Assembly: GCA_965230205.1 (NCBI GenBank)
Contig: OZ245996.1
Span: forward strand, 868,001 to 932,000
Length of the DNA: 64,000 bases
Direction of reading: 5' to 3'
Source: CANLBN01 sp965230205
GTDB lineage: Bacteria; Pseudomonadota; Gammaproteobacteria; Pseudomonadales; Cellvibrionaceae
Part shown: positions 52,826 to 61,853 of the stretch, piece after piece
How the letters are laid out: each line of letters opens with the position of its first letter
How positions within the stretch are numbered: the first letter of the stretch is position 1
Notes under the pieces: model-generated
The model's input: the letters and a program-made list of their open reading frames with translations, nothing else
Databases searched by the model: none
What the model was told of the DNA's origin: nothing
Position numbers and translations under genes: made by a program

Positions 52826-54094
52826 ATGTACCTCTCAAGAAAATTCATTCCCCCTCTGTTAACAATAATCGCTTTATTCAGTATCAGTAAAGTATATGCA
52901 TTTAAAGCGTTAGATAGCGCTGTTGCTATTGTAGAAGACAACGTTATTTTACAGAGTGAATTAGAACAACGCCTAAATCATTTAAAACAAAAACAACCTA
53001 ATGTCAGAGTGAACAACACCATTCGCCGACAGGTATTAGACCAATTAATTACTGAGCGCCTACAACTCAGAGTGGCAGAGCGCATTAAACTACCAATTTC
53101 TGAAGGTGAAGTAGACCAAGCGATTAACAATCTGAAGAATCGTCTCGCTGCAGAAAGCGTTGACTTTAGTGATTACCTAGCCCAACAAAAACTCAGCGAA
53201 AGCCAATTCCGCAAAGCGATTAAACAAGATATTACTGTACAAAAAGTTCAAGAAGGTAATATCAATCGCCGTATTAGAGTGACAGAAAGAGAAATTGATG
53301 ACTTTTTAGCGTCAAAAGCAGGACAAGATTGGCTGAAAACTCGTTTCCGCTTAGGCCATATCTTATTACCCATTGAAGGTAGTGATGATACTTCAGCGGC
53401 CAAACAGGCACAAAATCTTTACGAAGAGCTACAAGAAACTCCAGCTCAATTTGGGCAAATTGCTGCGACACATTCCCAAGGACCTAATGCCAACAAAGGC
53501 GGTGACCTTGGCTGGCGTGAAAAAGACCAGCTGCCGCCTCTATTCCTGGAACAAATTGCTTCACTAAAGCCCGGTGAAATTACAAAACCATTTCGCAGCA
53601 ACGCAGGTATACATATACTGAGAATAATACAGCGGACCGGTGCCGAACCCGTTATGGTTAAGCGCTTTAAAGTACGCCATGTATTGATAAAAACGTCTGA
53701 GCTATTTACAGAAAAAGAAGCAAAAGAAAAAATTAATTCCATCCATAAAAAACTACTTGATGGCTCCGACTTTGCCGAAATAGCCAAGGAATATACCGAA
53801 GATATCGGCTCTAAAGCAGACGGTGGTAGCTTAGGGTGGTCAACACCACGGCAGTTTGTGGCCGAATTTGAAAACACCATGGAGGCAACACCCGTTGGCA
53901 ATATCAGTGAGCCTTTTCGCTCACAATTTGGCTGGCATATCCTTAAAGTAGACGATAGCCGAGTAGAAGATATGTTTGATACTGTCAAACGCAACCAAGT
54001 CGTTAATATTTTACGTAAACGCCGCTTCCAAGATGAATTGCAATTATGGATACAGGAATTGCGAGAAGATGCTTACATAGAAGTAATGATTTAA
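52826..54094 (+). CDS. surA: periplasmic chaperone/peptidyl-prolyl isomerase SurA
   Basis: Outer-membrane-protein chaperone of 422 residues. The signal peptide is YLSRKFIPPLLTIIALFSIS with cleavage after VYA. The N-terminal chaperone domain (VAIVEDNVILQSELEQRL) is followed by two parvulin domains starting RFRLGHILLP and RFKVRHVLIK and a C-terminal helix. ATG 52826 is chosen because the signal peptide begins there; an in-frame ATG at 52787 lies within lptD. It folds barrels such as LptD, encoded immediately upstream. Confidence 0.95.
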   Translation: MYLSRKFIPPLLTIIALFSISKVYAFKALDSAVAIVEDNVILQSELEQRLNHLKQKQPNVRVNNTIRRQVLDQLITERLQLRVAERIKLPISEGEVDQAINNLKNRLAAESVDFSDYLAQQKLSESQFRKAIKQDITVQKVQEGNINRRIRVTEREIDDFLASKAGQDWLKTRFRLGHILLPIEGSDDTSAAKQAQNLYEELQETPAQFGQIAATHSQGPNANKGGDLGWREKDQLPPLFLEQIASLKPGEITKPFRSNAGIHILRIIQRTGAEPVMVKRFKVRHVLIKTSELFTEKEAKEKINSIHKKLLDGSDFAEIAKEYTEDIGSKADGGSLGWSTPRQFVAEFENTMEATPVGNISEPFRSQFGWHILKVDDSRVEDMFDTVKRNQVVNILRKRRFQDELQLWIQELREDAYIEVMI

Positions 54095-55113
54095 TGGCAA
54101 CGCAAACGATACGGAGAATTGCTTTTACCCCAGGGGAGCCTGCTGGCATAGGGCCGGACTTAGCCATTCTATATGCCCAGCAAAACCACCCATGCGAACT
54201 TGTTGCCTTTGCTGATCCCGAGCTTTTGCAATCACGAGCTCAACAATTGCAACTGCCATTAAGATTACGCACAGTTGATTTAACACAACCACCTCAACCA
54301 CCTGCTCCTCACGAGCTGGCGATAACCCCTGTAGCATTGTCGTCACCTGCCCAAGCAGGACAACTTAATTCGGCAAATGCCAGTTATGTATTAAAATGTC
54401 TCGACCAAGCGATTGATAGCTGCCAAAGGAAACAGAGTCATGCGATGGTGACAGGCCCGATACAGAAGAGTGTCATCAACGATGCTGGCATCCCTTTCAG
54501 TGGCCATACCGAATATCTCGCAGACAAATGTTTAACAGATAAAAAGAAACAATCACGTGTTGTGATGATGCTAGCCACAGAAGGATTAAAAGTCGCACTG
54601 GCAACAACACATTTACCTGTAAAAGATGTTGCCAGTGCAATTACCGAAGAGCTTATTATAGAAATCATCACCATTTTACACAGAGACCTGCAACAAAAAT
54701 TTGCAATATCACAACCTAAAATTTTAGTCTGTGGCTTGAATCCACATGCAGGAGAAGGCGGCCATTTAGGGCGAGAGGAAATCGACACCATTATTCCAAC
54801 ATTAAATAAGCTCAGACAGAATAAGATTAACTGCATAGGTCCCTTGCCTGCCGATACTTTATTTACCCCAAAATATTTAGAGGGTGCTGATGCCGTATTA
54901 GCAATGTATCACGATCAAGGGCTACCTGTTTTAAAATATAAAGGTTTTGGAAACGCGGCCAATATTACTCTGGGCCTCCCTATTATAAGAACATCGGTTG
55001 ATCATGGGACGGCGCTGGACCTAGCAGCAACAGGTAATATCGATAATGGCAGCTTACAAACCGCAATTAACTATGCATTAACAATGGCGAATGCTACCAA
55101 CAATGCGCCTTAA
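54094..55113 (+). CDS. pdxA: 4-hydroxythreonine-4-phosphate dehydrogenase
   Basis: Pyridoxal-phosphate synthesis enzyme of 339 residues. It has the substrate/metal residues in TPGEPAGIGPDL, SGHTEYLA, CGLNPHAGEGG and AMYHDQGLPVLK. The ATG shares an A with the surA stop (TAATG at 54092-54096), giving direct translational coupling; a further in-frame ATG inside surA (54046) is rejected because it would add a non-conserved extension. Confidence 0.95.
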   Translation: MATQTIRRIAFTPGEPAGIGPDLAILYAQQNHPCELVAFADPELLQSRAQQLQLPLRLRTVDLTQPPQPPAPHELAITPVALSSPAQAGQLNSANASYVLKCLDQAIDSCQRKQSHAMVTGPIQKSVINDAGIPFSGHTEYLADKCLTDKKKQSRVVMMLATEGLKVALATTHLPVKDVASAITEELIIEIITILHRDLQQKFAISQPKILVCGLNPHAGEGGHLGREEIDTIIPTLNKLRQNKINCIGPLPADTLFTPKYLEGADAVLAMYHDQGLPVLKYKGFGNAANITLGLPIIRTSVDHGTALDLAATGNIDNGSLQTAINYALTMANATNNAP

Positions 55114-55155
55114 TATAGAACGTGCCAATAAAAATTTATCCGACCAGTAAAAACT

Positions 55156-55992
55156 ATGTCTCCAAAACCGTCCTCTGAACATCCTCTTTTCAAACATCAA
55201 GCACGTAAACGCTTTGGTCAAAATTTTTTAAACGACACAGGCATTATTGATCGCATCGTGCGTAGTATTTCACCCAAGGCAGAGGATAACTTGGTTGAAA
55301 TAGGTCCAGGACAAGGCGCTATTACCTCCCCCTTACTGCAAGCCTGCTCTCAATTAAATGTGATTGAAATCGATAAGGATTTAATTCCCATATTACTCGC
55401 TCAGTTTGCTAAATATAAGGACTTTAAAATTCATCAAGAAGACGCATTAAAATTTGATTTTTCAACGCTTGCATTACAAAAGCCTCTTCGCATTGTTGGC
55501 AATCTGCCCTACAATATTTCCACACCACTTATTTTTCACTTACTGTCTTTCCAACAGCAAATTAGTGATATGCACTTCATGCTGCAAAAAGAAGTTGTGG
55601 AACGATTGGCATCGCAAGCAGGAGATAAGCACTATGGCCGCTTGAGTGTTATGGTTCAATATTATTGCCAAGTCGATTATTTATTCGGCGTGCCACCTGA
55701 ATGCTTTAGCCCTCAACCCAAAGTGGACTCTGCAATTGTGCGGCTAACTCCTTTTTCATCACTGCCATATATTGCCAGTAACGTAGAACTTTTTAGTAAA
55801 GTCGTTAATTTGGCATTTCAGCAAAGGCGTAAAACATTACGCAACAGCCTTAAACAATTACTGGATAAAGAACAGATAGCCTTGCTTCCTGTTGATACCG
55901 GACTTCGCCCAGAAAATTTATCAGTAGAGGATTATGTCAACCTGAGTAATTTTATTGATGATAAAATAAACCCTTCAAACATAGATGCATAG
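55156..55992 (+). CDS. rsmA: 16S rRNA dimethyladenosine transferase
   Basis: KsgA/RsmA of 278 residues, which dimethylates A1518 and A1519 of 16S rRNA. The motif I region is RKRFGQNFLNDTGIIDRIV and LVEIGPGQGAIT, the catalytic NLPY motif is VGNLPYNIS, and the C-terminal RNA-binding lobe has FQQRRKTLRNSL. It starts 43 bp after pdxA in the conserved cluster. Confidence 0.96.
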   Translation: MSPKPSSEHPLFKHQARKRFGQNFLNDTGIIDRIVRSISPKAEDNLVEIGPGQGAITSPLLQACSQLNVIEIDKDLIPILLAQFAKYKDFKIHQEDALKFDFSTLALQKPLRIVGNLPYNISTPLIFHLLSFQQQISDMHFMLQKEVVERLASQAGDKHYGRLSVMVQYYCQVDYLFGVPPECFSPQPKVDSAIVRLTPFSSLPYIASNVELFSKVVNLAFQQRRKTLRNSLKQLLDKEQIALLPVDTGLRPENLSVEDYVNLSNFIDDKINPSNIDA

Positions 55993-56101
55993 CCATCTAA
56001 TATTCGTTACACTGACCAAGTACAGCCGTAAGGAACTCTCGAACTGTTTGCAGTGTATTTTTTAGTCGTTTATTAGACCCATAAAAGGATACGCACATCG
56101 T

Positions 56102-56479
56102 ATGACTGACAATCAAACCATTGCCATCAAAGTAAAAACTGCTTATTTAGATGATCACTCTCAACCCGAAAAGAGCCGCTTCGCTTTCGCTTATACGATC
56201 ACTATAGAAAACCACAGCGATAAACCTGCTCAATTATTAAGCCGCCACTGGATAATCACTGATGCCGATAATGCTATTCAAGAAGTTGAAGGCTTAGGTG
56301 TGGTTGGACAGCAGCCCAGAATACTACCTGGAGATAGCTACACTTACAGCAGTGCTGCGGTATTGGAAACTCAAGCAGGAACGATGGAGGGCTCTTACAA
56401 AATGCAAACTGATAACGGCGAGAGCTTTAATGTACCCATCCCTACATTTTCCCTTACACGACCTCAATCACTTCATTAA
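56102..56479 (+). CDS. apaG: Co2+/Mg2+ efflux protein ApaG
   Basis: Single fibronectin-like ApaG domain of 125 residues. It has the conserved core FAYTITIENHSDKPAQLLSRHWIITDA, EGLGVVGQQPRILPGDSYTY and GTMEGSYKM. The molecular role is unclear, although mutations affect divalent-cation phenotypes in Salmonella. It sits 11 bp before apaH, so they are co-translated. Confidence 0.95.
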   Translation: MTDNQTIAIKVKTAYLDDHSQPEKSRFAFAYTITIENHSDKPAQLLSRHWIITDADNAIQEVEGLGVVGQQPRILPGDSYTYSSAAVLETQAGTMEGSYKMQTDNGESFNVPIPTFSLTRPQSLH

Positions 56480-56490
56480 CGAGTTACTCT

Positions 56491-57297
56491 GTGGCTACTT
56501 ATGCAGTTGGTGACATCCAGGGATGTTTAAAACCATTACAGGCACTATTACTTCATATCAAATTTAACCCACAGAAGGACACGCTCTGGGTTGCGGGTGA
56601 TATGGTTAATCGTGGCCCTGAATCACTGAAAACATTGCGTTTTCTTTACCATCTTCGAGACAGCCTGAAAATTGTTTTAGGTAATCATGATCTGCACTTA
56701 TTAGCGATTGCTGCAGGCTATCGCAACTCAACTCCATCCGATACCTTAAAAGACATTCTTAAGGCACCAGATCGAGATATTTTATTGGAATGGGTTCGCC
56801 AACAACCGCTTGTTCATCACGATGAGCAATTAGGCTACACCATGGTACATGCTGGTATCCCTCCACAATGGTCGATTAAAAAAGCATTAAAATATTCTCA
56901 AGAGGTAGAGACAGTATTGAAAAGTAAAAAAATTAATACTTTTCTGAAAAGCATGTATGGTAACGAGCCAAATCAATGGAATAAATACTTAAAAGGTATG
57001 GACCGCTTGCGCCTGATTACCAACTATTTAACACGCATGCGCTTTTGCACGGCGACAGGAAAATTAGAATTAAATACTAAAGCAGGTATTAATAGCGCAC
57101 CTGTCGGCTATCTACCGTGGTATGCGCACAAAAAGCGAAAAGCACATGACGATAAAATAATTTTTGGCCACTGGGCAGCATTAGAAGGTAATGTAGATCA
57201 TGAAAATGTGTTTGCAATTGATACTGGCTGCGTTTGGGGAGGGAAATTAACCATGATGCGACTGGAGGACCAAAAATTATTTTCAGCAAAAAATTAG
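56491..57297 (+). CDS. apaH: symmetrical bis(5'-nucleosyl)-tetraphosphatase
   Basis: Hydrolyses Ap4A to two ADP, 268 residues, calcineurin-like phosphoesterase. Metal motifs: VGDIQGC (GDxxG), GDMVNRGPESL (GDxVxRG) and LGNHDLHL (GNHD). It begins with GTG at 56491; the next codons ATYAVGDIQG are the conserved family start. It ends the cluster and is convergent with galE. Confidence 0.96.
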   Translation: MATYAVGDIQGCLKPLQALLLHIKFNPQKDTLWVAGDMVNRGPESLKTLRFLYHLRDSLKIVLGNHDLHLLAIAAGYRNSTPSDTLKDILKAPDRDILLEWVRQQPLVHHDEQLGYTMVHAGIPPQWSIKKALKYSQEVETVLKSKKINTFLKSMYGNEPNQWNKYLKGMDRLRLITNYLTRMRFCTATGKLELNTKAGINSAPVGYLPWYAHKKRKAHDDKIIFGHWAALEGNVDHENVFAIDTGCVWGGKLTMMRLEDQKLFSAKN

Positions 57298-57355
57298 AAT
57301 ATAGTCATTCCACTTATTTAGCCCATCATTTCAATACAAAAGAAAGTATATTAGA

Positions 57356-58375
57356 TTAGCCATCATAGCCATTAGGGTTATTAGATTGCCAACGCCATGT
57401 ATCTGTAACCATCGCTTCCAAATCCAGTTCTGTTTTCCAACCCAGCTCTTTTAGAGCAAAAGAAGCATCGGCATAATACTCTGCTAAATCACCATCTCTG
57501 CGTGGCGCAATTTTGTAAGATATCGTCTTTCCGCTCGCTTTCTCAAACGCACTGACAACTTCTAAAACACTCGAACCCTTCCCTGCACCTAAGTTGTATA
57601 CACTACAACCACGATCACTGGCCAGCATTTTCTGCAACGCTTTAACATGGCCTCGCGCAAGATCGACTACATGAATATAATCTCGGACACCAGTGCCATC
57701 AATTGTAGGATAGTCATCTCCGAAAATTTGCAATTGCTTTAATTTGCCAACAGCAACCTGTGCAACATAAGGTAGTAAATTATTGGGGATACCTTGAGGG
57801 TCCTCACCAATCAAACCACTCTCATGAGCACCAATCGGGTTAAAGTAACGCAGTAAACTCACTTGCCATTCGCTCTCTGGCTTATCACAAGCATCTCGTA
57901 ACATATCTTCAACCATTAATTTGGTTCGCCCGTAAACATTACAGGCATTGGTTGGCAATGTTTCAGTATAAGGTACTGGGGCATCGGCACCATAGACAGT
58001 TGCAGATGAACTAAACACTAAGCGATGACATCGATATTCTTCCATAACTTCAAACAACGCAATACTCCCACTAACATTGACATCATAATAATGCAGTGGA
58101 ATTTGCGCTGACTCACCTACAGCTTTCAAACCAGCGAAGTGAATAACAGCCTCTATTTTATGAGCAGCAAAAGTATGACGAAGCTGCTCTTTACTACGGA
58201 CATCACCTTCAATAAATACTATTGGCTTTCCAGTGATTTTTTCAACACGACGAACTGCATCCATTTTGCTGTTGCTGAGGTTATCCAAAACAATCAACTC
58301 AAAATCAGCTTTCAATAATTCAACACAAGTATGGCTACCAATATAACCAGCGCCGCCTGTTACCAACACTTTCAT
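57356..58375 (-). CDS. galE: UDP-glucose 4-epimerase
   Basis: Leloir epimerase of 339 residues (SDR extended). NAD-binding TGGAGYIGSHTCVELL, catalytic Ser/Thr region SSSATVYG and the YxxxK pair in VYGRTKLMVED are present. It supplies UDP-galactose for surface polysaccharide. It stands alone on the minus strand. A normal complete gene. Confidence 0.95.
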   Translation of the reverse strand: MKVLVTGGAGYIGSHTCVELLKADFELIVLDNLSNSKMDAVRRVEKITGKPIVFIEGDVRSKEQLRHTFAAHKIEAVIHFAGLKAVGESAQIPLHYYDVNVSGSIALFEVMEEYRCHRLVFSSSATVYGADAPVPYTETLPTNACNVYGRTKLMVEDMLRDACDKPESEWQVSLLRYFNPIGAHESGLIGEDPQGIPNNLLPYVAQVAVGKLKQLQIFGDDYPTIDGTGVRDYIHVVDLARGHVKALQKMLASDRGCSVYNLGAGKGSSVLEVVSAFEKASGKTISYKIAPRRDGDLAEYYADASFALKELGWKTELDLEAMVTDTWRWQSNNPNGYDG

Positions 58376-58485
58376 AACATGCCTTTATTTATTTGACCAT
58401 TATTCATGACCGGATTTATGGCTGACGTTCAAACCACAAATACTTATATCGAGATACCTTATTAACTTACGATTTTATTGAAGAA

Positions 58486-59385
58486 TCATTTACTAAACAA
58501 AGATTTATTCAACAATGAAAACCGTTCGGACCTTATATGATATAACGCTACTCCAAATAACACCATCACAGTACCCATCAATAATCGTACGCTAAAAGCC
58601 TCATCTTCTATAACCACACCTAATATAAGAGCAAACACCGGGCTAATCATACCTACCGTAGATACAACATAAGCTGTAATCCTATGCAATAAAAAGTAAT
58701 AGAGCATAAACCCAATAAGTGAGCCTACTATTCCTAGATAAAGTATAGACAACCCTCCAGCAAGACTCACAGGGAAAGGCAATTCTCCATCAAATACCCA
58801 CCATGCAAGTGCTAACGGAGGTACTGAAAAACACAAGCCCCCTGTTGTGGTCTGCAATACGGGTATATTACCGCCCATTTTCTGTAACCAGGTACTACTG
58901 ACTGCAAAAGATATAATAGATAACACCATTGCCAGAATGCCGTAAGCGCCTTTCTCACCGACAATCAATAGCTGATCAGCAAAAATAACCATCAGCCCCG
59001 CCATTGCCACACATAAAGCGATAATTCTCTGGATAGTAAAAACATTTTTTCCTAACCAGTAATATGACAATAATCCAATTAAAAATGGGGTTGTACTGAA
59101 AATGACCGCAATTAAGCCTGATGAAATCCAGAGTGACGACCAGTATACGAGTAAAAAATTAGGCGCAATACCCATAGCGGCAATCGTATAGAACTTCCAA
59201 ACACCAGGGTAAATAAATAATTTTTCCTTTCGAACCTTTAAGATAATAAATGCAAGAACTGCAGATAATAATATCCTCCAAAATATGGCACCTGCAAAAG
59301 AAACATCCGCTGCACTCCACTTAATTATCAATGGTGTTGTCGACCATATGGCAATCAATGTTATATAAGCAATGATATTTGTCAT
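58486..59385 (-). CDS. EamA/DMT-family transporter
   Basis: Ten-helix transporter of 299 residues. N-terminal IAIWSTTPLIIKWSAADVSFAGAIFWR and late GSLIGFMLYYFLLHRITAYVVSTVGMISPVFALILG match EamA repeats. The substrate is unknown. It is the third EamA gene in the window and is not closely similar to the other two. Upstream lie the tandem repeats and a terminator in a divergent gap. Confidence 0.87.
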   Translation of the reverse strand: MTNIIAYITLIAIWSTTPLIIKWSAADVSFAGAIFWRILLSAVLAFIILKVRKEKLFIYPGVWKFYTIAAMGIAPNFLLVYWSSLWISSGLIAVIFSTTPFLIGLLSYYWLGKNVFTIQRIIALCVAMAGLMVIFADQLLIVGEKGAYGILAMVLSIISFAVSSTWLQKMGGNIPVLQTTTGGLCFSVPPLALAWWVFDGELPFPVSLAGGLSILYLGIVGSLIGFMLYYFLLHRITAYVVSTVGMISPVFALILGVVIEDEAFSVRLLMGTVMVLFGVALYHIRSERFSLLNKSLFSK

Positions 59386-59480
59386 ATTACTGTCATCCTT
59401 TTTATCCTTTAATTAACAAGTTATTCTAAAAAGTTACTTTCTCAAGGTTCTGCATTTTCTGCCCATACAACCTCAATCGA

Positions 59481-59685
59481 CGACCGCCAAGGATGGCGGA
59501 ACTGGAAACGCAGGAGCAGTTTTCAGTACCTACATCCTTTTCCGGCGCACCGCTCTTTCGCATCCTTGCGATCGCGGCGTACGACCGCCAAGGATGGCGG
59601 AAGTGCTGGAAATGTAGGAGCAATTTTCAGTGCCTACATCCTTTTCCGGCGCACCGCTCTTTCGCATCCTTGCGATCGCGGCGTA
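59481..59685. repeat. tandem pair of ~100-bp repeat units (family E)
   Basis: Unit 1 is 59481-59581 (101 bp) and unit 2 is 59582-59685 (104 bp). They differ by a 3-bp insertion and a few substitutions. Each unit has a hairpin CCGCCAAGGATGGCGG, a GAAA-N-GCAGGAGCA-N-TTTTC hairpin, a CCTACATCC stretch and GCGATCGCGGCGTA at its end. The arrangement resembles the interior of element A. Confidence 0.85.
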
Positions 59686-59701
59686 CCTACATCCTGTAGG
59701 C

Positions 59702-59736
59702 AAAAAAAAACCGCAGTTTTTCGGCTGCGGTTTTTT
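59702..59736. terminator. intrinsic-terminator hairpin in a divergent intergenic region
   Basis: A-run, CCGCAG (59711-59716), 8-nt loop, CTGCGG (59725-59730), then TTTTTT, symmetrical so active on both strands. No gene ends here: the EamA gene starts at 59385 on the minus strand and cca starts at 59945 on the plus strand. It is therefore probably part of, or ends a transcript from, the repeat array. Confidence 0.75.
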
Positions 59737-59808
59737 AGTATTCATAAAACAATATTAATCAATACAAAGCCGCCACCTTAGCAATAACCAGCGAAGCACA
59801 GACGGGCG

Positions 59809-59836
59809 CACTGCAATATGTAATAACATTGCAGTG
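59809..59836. promoter_or_regulatory. inverted repeat upstream of cca
   Basis: CACTGCAAT (59809-59817) and ATTGCAGTG (59828-59836) are perfect 9-bp arms around a 10-bp centre, about 110 bp before cca. It could be a protein-binding site or RNA hairpin; no regulator is assigned. Confidence 0.4.
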
Positions 59837-59944
59837 ATCGCTATTAGTTTTATGGCTTGTGTTAACATAATCATTAGTACTTAAATATTAAGCTCTCAGT
59901 GTGCTTGATAATAAACTCCGAGTCAATCACAACCATTTTGATTT

Positions 59945-61069
59945 ATGAAAATATATTTAGTCGGCGGCGCAGTTCGTGATCAATTACTCAAATACCCCTT
60001 TGAAGAGAGGGACTGGGTTGTTGTAGGTGCCTCACCAGAGCAAATGATCGAACAAGGGTTTAAGCCTGTGGGCAAAGACTTCCCTGTCTTTTTACACCCC
60101 AAAACAGGTGAAGAATATGCCCTTGCTCGAACAGAGCGCAAGACTGCACCAGGATACAAAGGTTTTATTTTTCACACTGACCAATCAGTCACTTTAGAAG
60201 AAGACTTAAAAAGAAGAGATTTAACCATAAATTCTATAGCACAAGACAACAATGGTTGTTTAATTGATCCCTATGGAGGGCAACACGATATTCAGAGGAA
60301 AATATTACGACATGTATCCTCTGCATTTTTAGAAGACCCGGTACGCATTCTACGAGTTGCTCGCTTTATCTCTCGCTATCACCATTTGGGCTTTCAAATA
60401 GCCAAAGAAACCTCAGGATTAATGTGCACAATGGTGAAACAGGGAGAAACTCGACATCTAGTCGCAGAAAGAGTTTGGCAGGAAACCTATAAAGCATTAA
60501 CTGAAAAATCTCCTGAGCAGTTTTTTATCTCTCTGAGGAATTGCGGCGCACTTAAAGATGTATTCCCTGAATTAGCAGAACATTTATTCAACACCAGTCT
60601 CATTAATTTGCAATATGTCGCCCAGAAAACACAAAACCCCGAATTACGCTTTGCTGCTTTATGTTATCCTCTGGAAGTTACATTAATAGAGAAACTATGT
60701 AAGCGCTTGGGCATCCCCAACTACTGTCGTGAGCCGACAATACTTATTCGTAAGCATGCTTCGGATATGCAGCGAATGGATAAATTAAGTGCAGTTTCTA
60801 TTACTAAATTGTTACAAACCATAGACGCGAGCCGAAAAAAAGAGCGGTTTCAACAGACCCTTAACGGGATAAACTGGATTTTAAATCAGGAGCAAGAAAC
60901 TGATTTTATTACATTTTGGCAAACTGCTTTATACTATTTTCAACAAGTTGATCCACAAAAACTGATAGCAAAAGGATATACTAAGGCTGCCTTAGGTGAG
61001 GCCATTGCTAAGGAACGCCTGCTACAGGTTGAGTTATTCCTGAAAACCGATATAAATACTCCGATTTAA
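59945..61069 (+). CDS. cca: CCA tRNA nucleotidyltransferase
   Basis: Adds or repairs the 3' CCA of tRNA, 374 residues. Catalytic head: LVGGAVRDQLL, the EERDWVVVG metal Asp motif, RRDLTINSIA, DPYGGQHDIQRKILRHV and EDPVRILRVARF. In E. coli a C-terminal HD phosphohydrolase domain follows; here that part is shorter and I see no HD motif, so it resembles the variant lacking HD activity. It opens the cca-folM run ahead of the convergent folK2-folB-tsaD genes. Confidence 0.93.
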   Translation: MKIYLVGGAVRDQLLKYPFEERDWVVVGASPEQMIEQGFKPVGKDFPVFLHPKTGEEYALARTERKTAPGYKGFIFHTDQSVTLEEDLKRRDLTINSIAQDNNGCLIDPYGGQHDIQRKILRHVSSAFLEDPVRILRVARFISRYHHLGFQIAKETSGLMCTMVKQGETRHLVAERVWQETYKALTEKSPEQFFISLRNCGALKDVFPELAEHLFNTSLINLQYVAQKTQNPELRFAALCYPLEVTLIEKLCKRLGIPNYCREPTILIRKHASDMQRMDKLSAVSITKLLQTIDASRKKERFQQTLNGINWILNQEQETDFITFWQTALYYFQQVDPQKLIAKGYTKAALGEAIAKERLLQVELFLKTDINTPI

Positions 61070-61098
61070 TATAATGCACAACAACGTGACCGAATGAT

Positions 61099-61839
61099 AT
61101 GAACAACCCTGTTGCCTTAATCACTGGAGGCGGTCGGCGCATCGGCGCTGAGATTGCTCGACATCTTCACGACAATCATTTTAATGTGATAATTCATTAT
61201 CGCCATTCTGCCGAAGAAGCCACACAATTAGTCGAACAATTCAATCAGCAGAGAAACCACTCTGCAACGGCCATAAATGCTGATTTAAATAACATCACCC
61301 AAGTTCGCCAACTCGCTGAGGACTCAATAAATTATTGGGGGCGCATTGACACCCTTATCAATAATGCATCGAGCTATTATCCAACACCTTTTTCTGAGGT
61401 TAATGAAAGCCAATGGGAAGACCTTATATCAAGCAACACAAAGGCACCTTTTTTTCTTTCTCAATCATTAGCTGAGGAATTGAAAAAACGTAACGGTACC
61501 ATTGTTAATATTGTGGATATTCATGCAGAACGCCCTTTACTTGAATACAGCCCTTATACAATAGCGAAGGCTGGTAATGCTATGCTGACTAAATCACTGG
61601 CTCGCGAACTTTCACCAGAAGTACGGGTTAACGGTGTTGCACCTGGCGTTATTGTCTGGCCAGAAAATCAAGCTCGCCACACAGAAGAAGAAAAACAGCG
61701 CATTCTTAGCCAGATCCCTTTACAACGCGAAGGCTCTGCAAAAGACATTGCTAAAACGGTTCTCTTTTTTATTAAAGATGCACCCTATATTACAGGACAA
61801 ATATTGGCAGTCGATGGCGGAAGAAGTCTTTATTTATAA
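61099..61839 (+). CDS. folM: pteridine reductase / dihydromonapterin reductase-like SDR
   Basis: Short-chain dehydrogenase of 246 residues. The NADPH-binding motif TGGGRRIGAEIARHL has the arginine-rich TGxxRRIG form of pteridine reductases, with catalytic Asp in VDIHAERPL and YxxxK in YTIAKAGN. In Pseudomonas and E. coli FolM makes tetrahydromonapterin, the cofactor for phenylalanine hydroxylase. The adjacent pterin genes folK2 and folB support this pathway assignment. Confidence 0.88.
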   Translation: MNNPVALITGGGRRIGAEIARHLHDNHFNVIIHYRHSAEEATQLVEQFNQQRNHSATAINADLNNITQVRQLAEDSINYWGRIDTLINNASSYYPTPFSEVNESQWEDLISSNTKAPFFLSQSLAEELKKRNGTIVNIVDIHAERPLLEYSPYTIAKAGNAMLTKSLARELSPEVRVNGVAPGVIVWPENQARHTEEEKQRILSQIPLQREGSAKDIAKTVLFFIKDAPYITGQILAVDGGRSLYL

Positions 61840-61853
61840 AAACATTTCGAAAA

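Noticed and set aside
59481..59685. Could the tandem repeats be a CRISPR array?
   Set aside because: Only two units of more than 100 bp, adjacent without unique spacers, and no cas genes in the window.
59493..59781. Several short frames in the tandem repeats with shared peptides
   Set aside because: They are translations of the repeat units and terminator, not genes.
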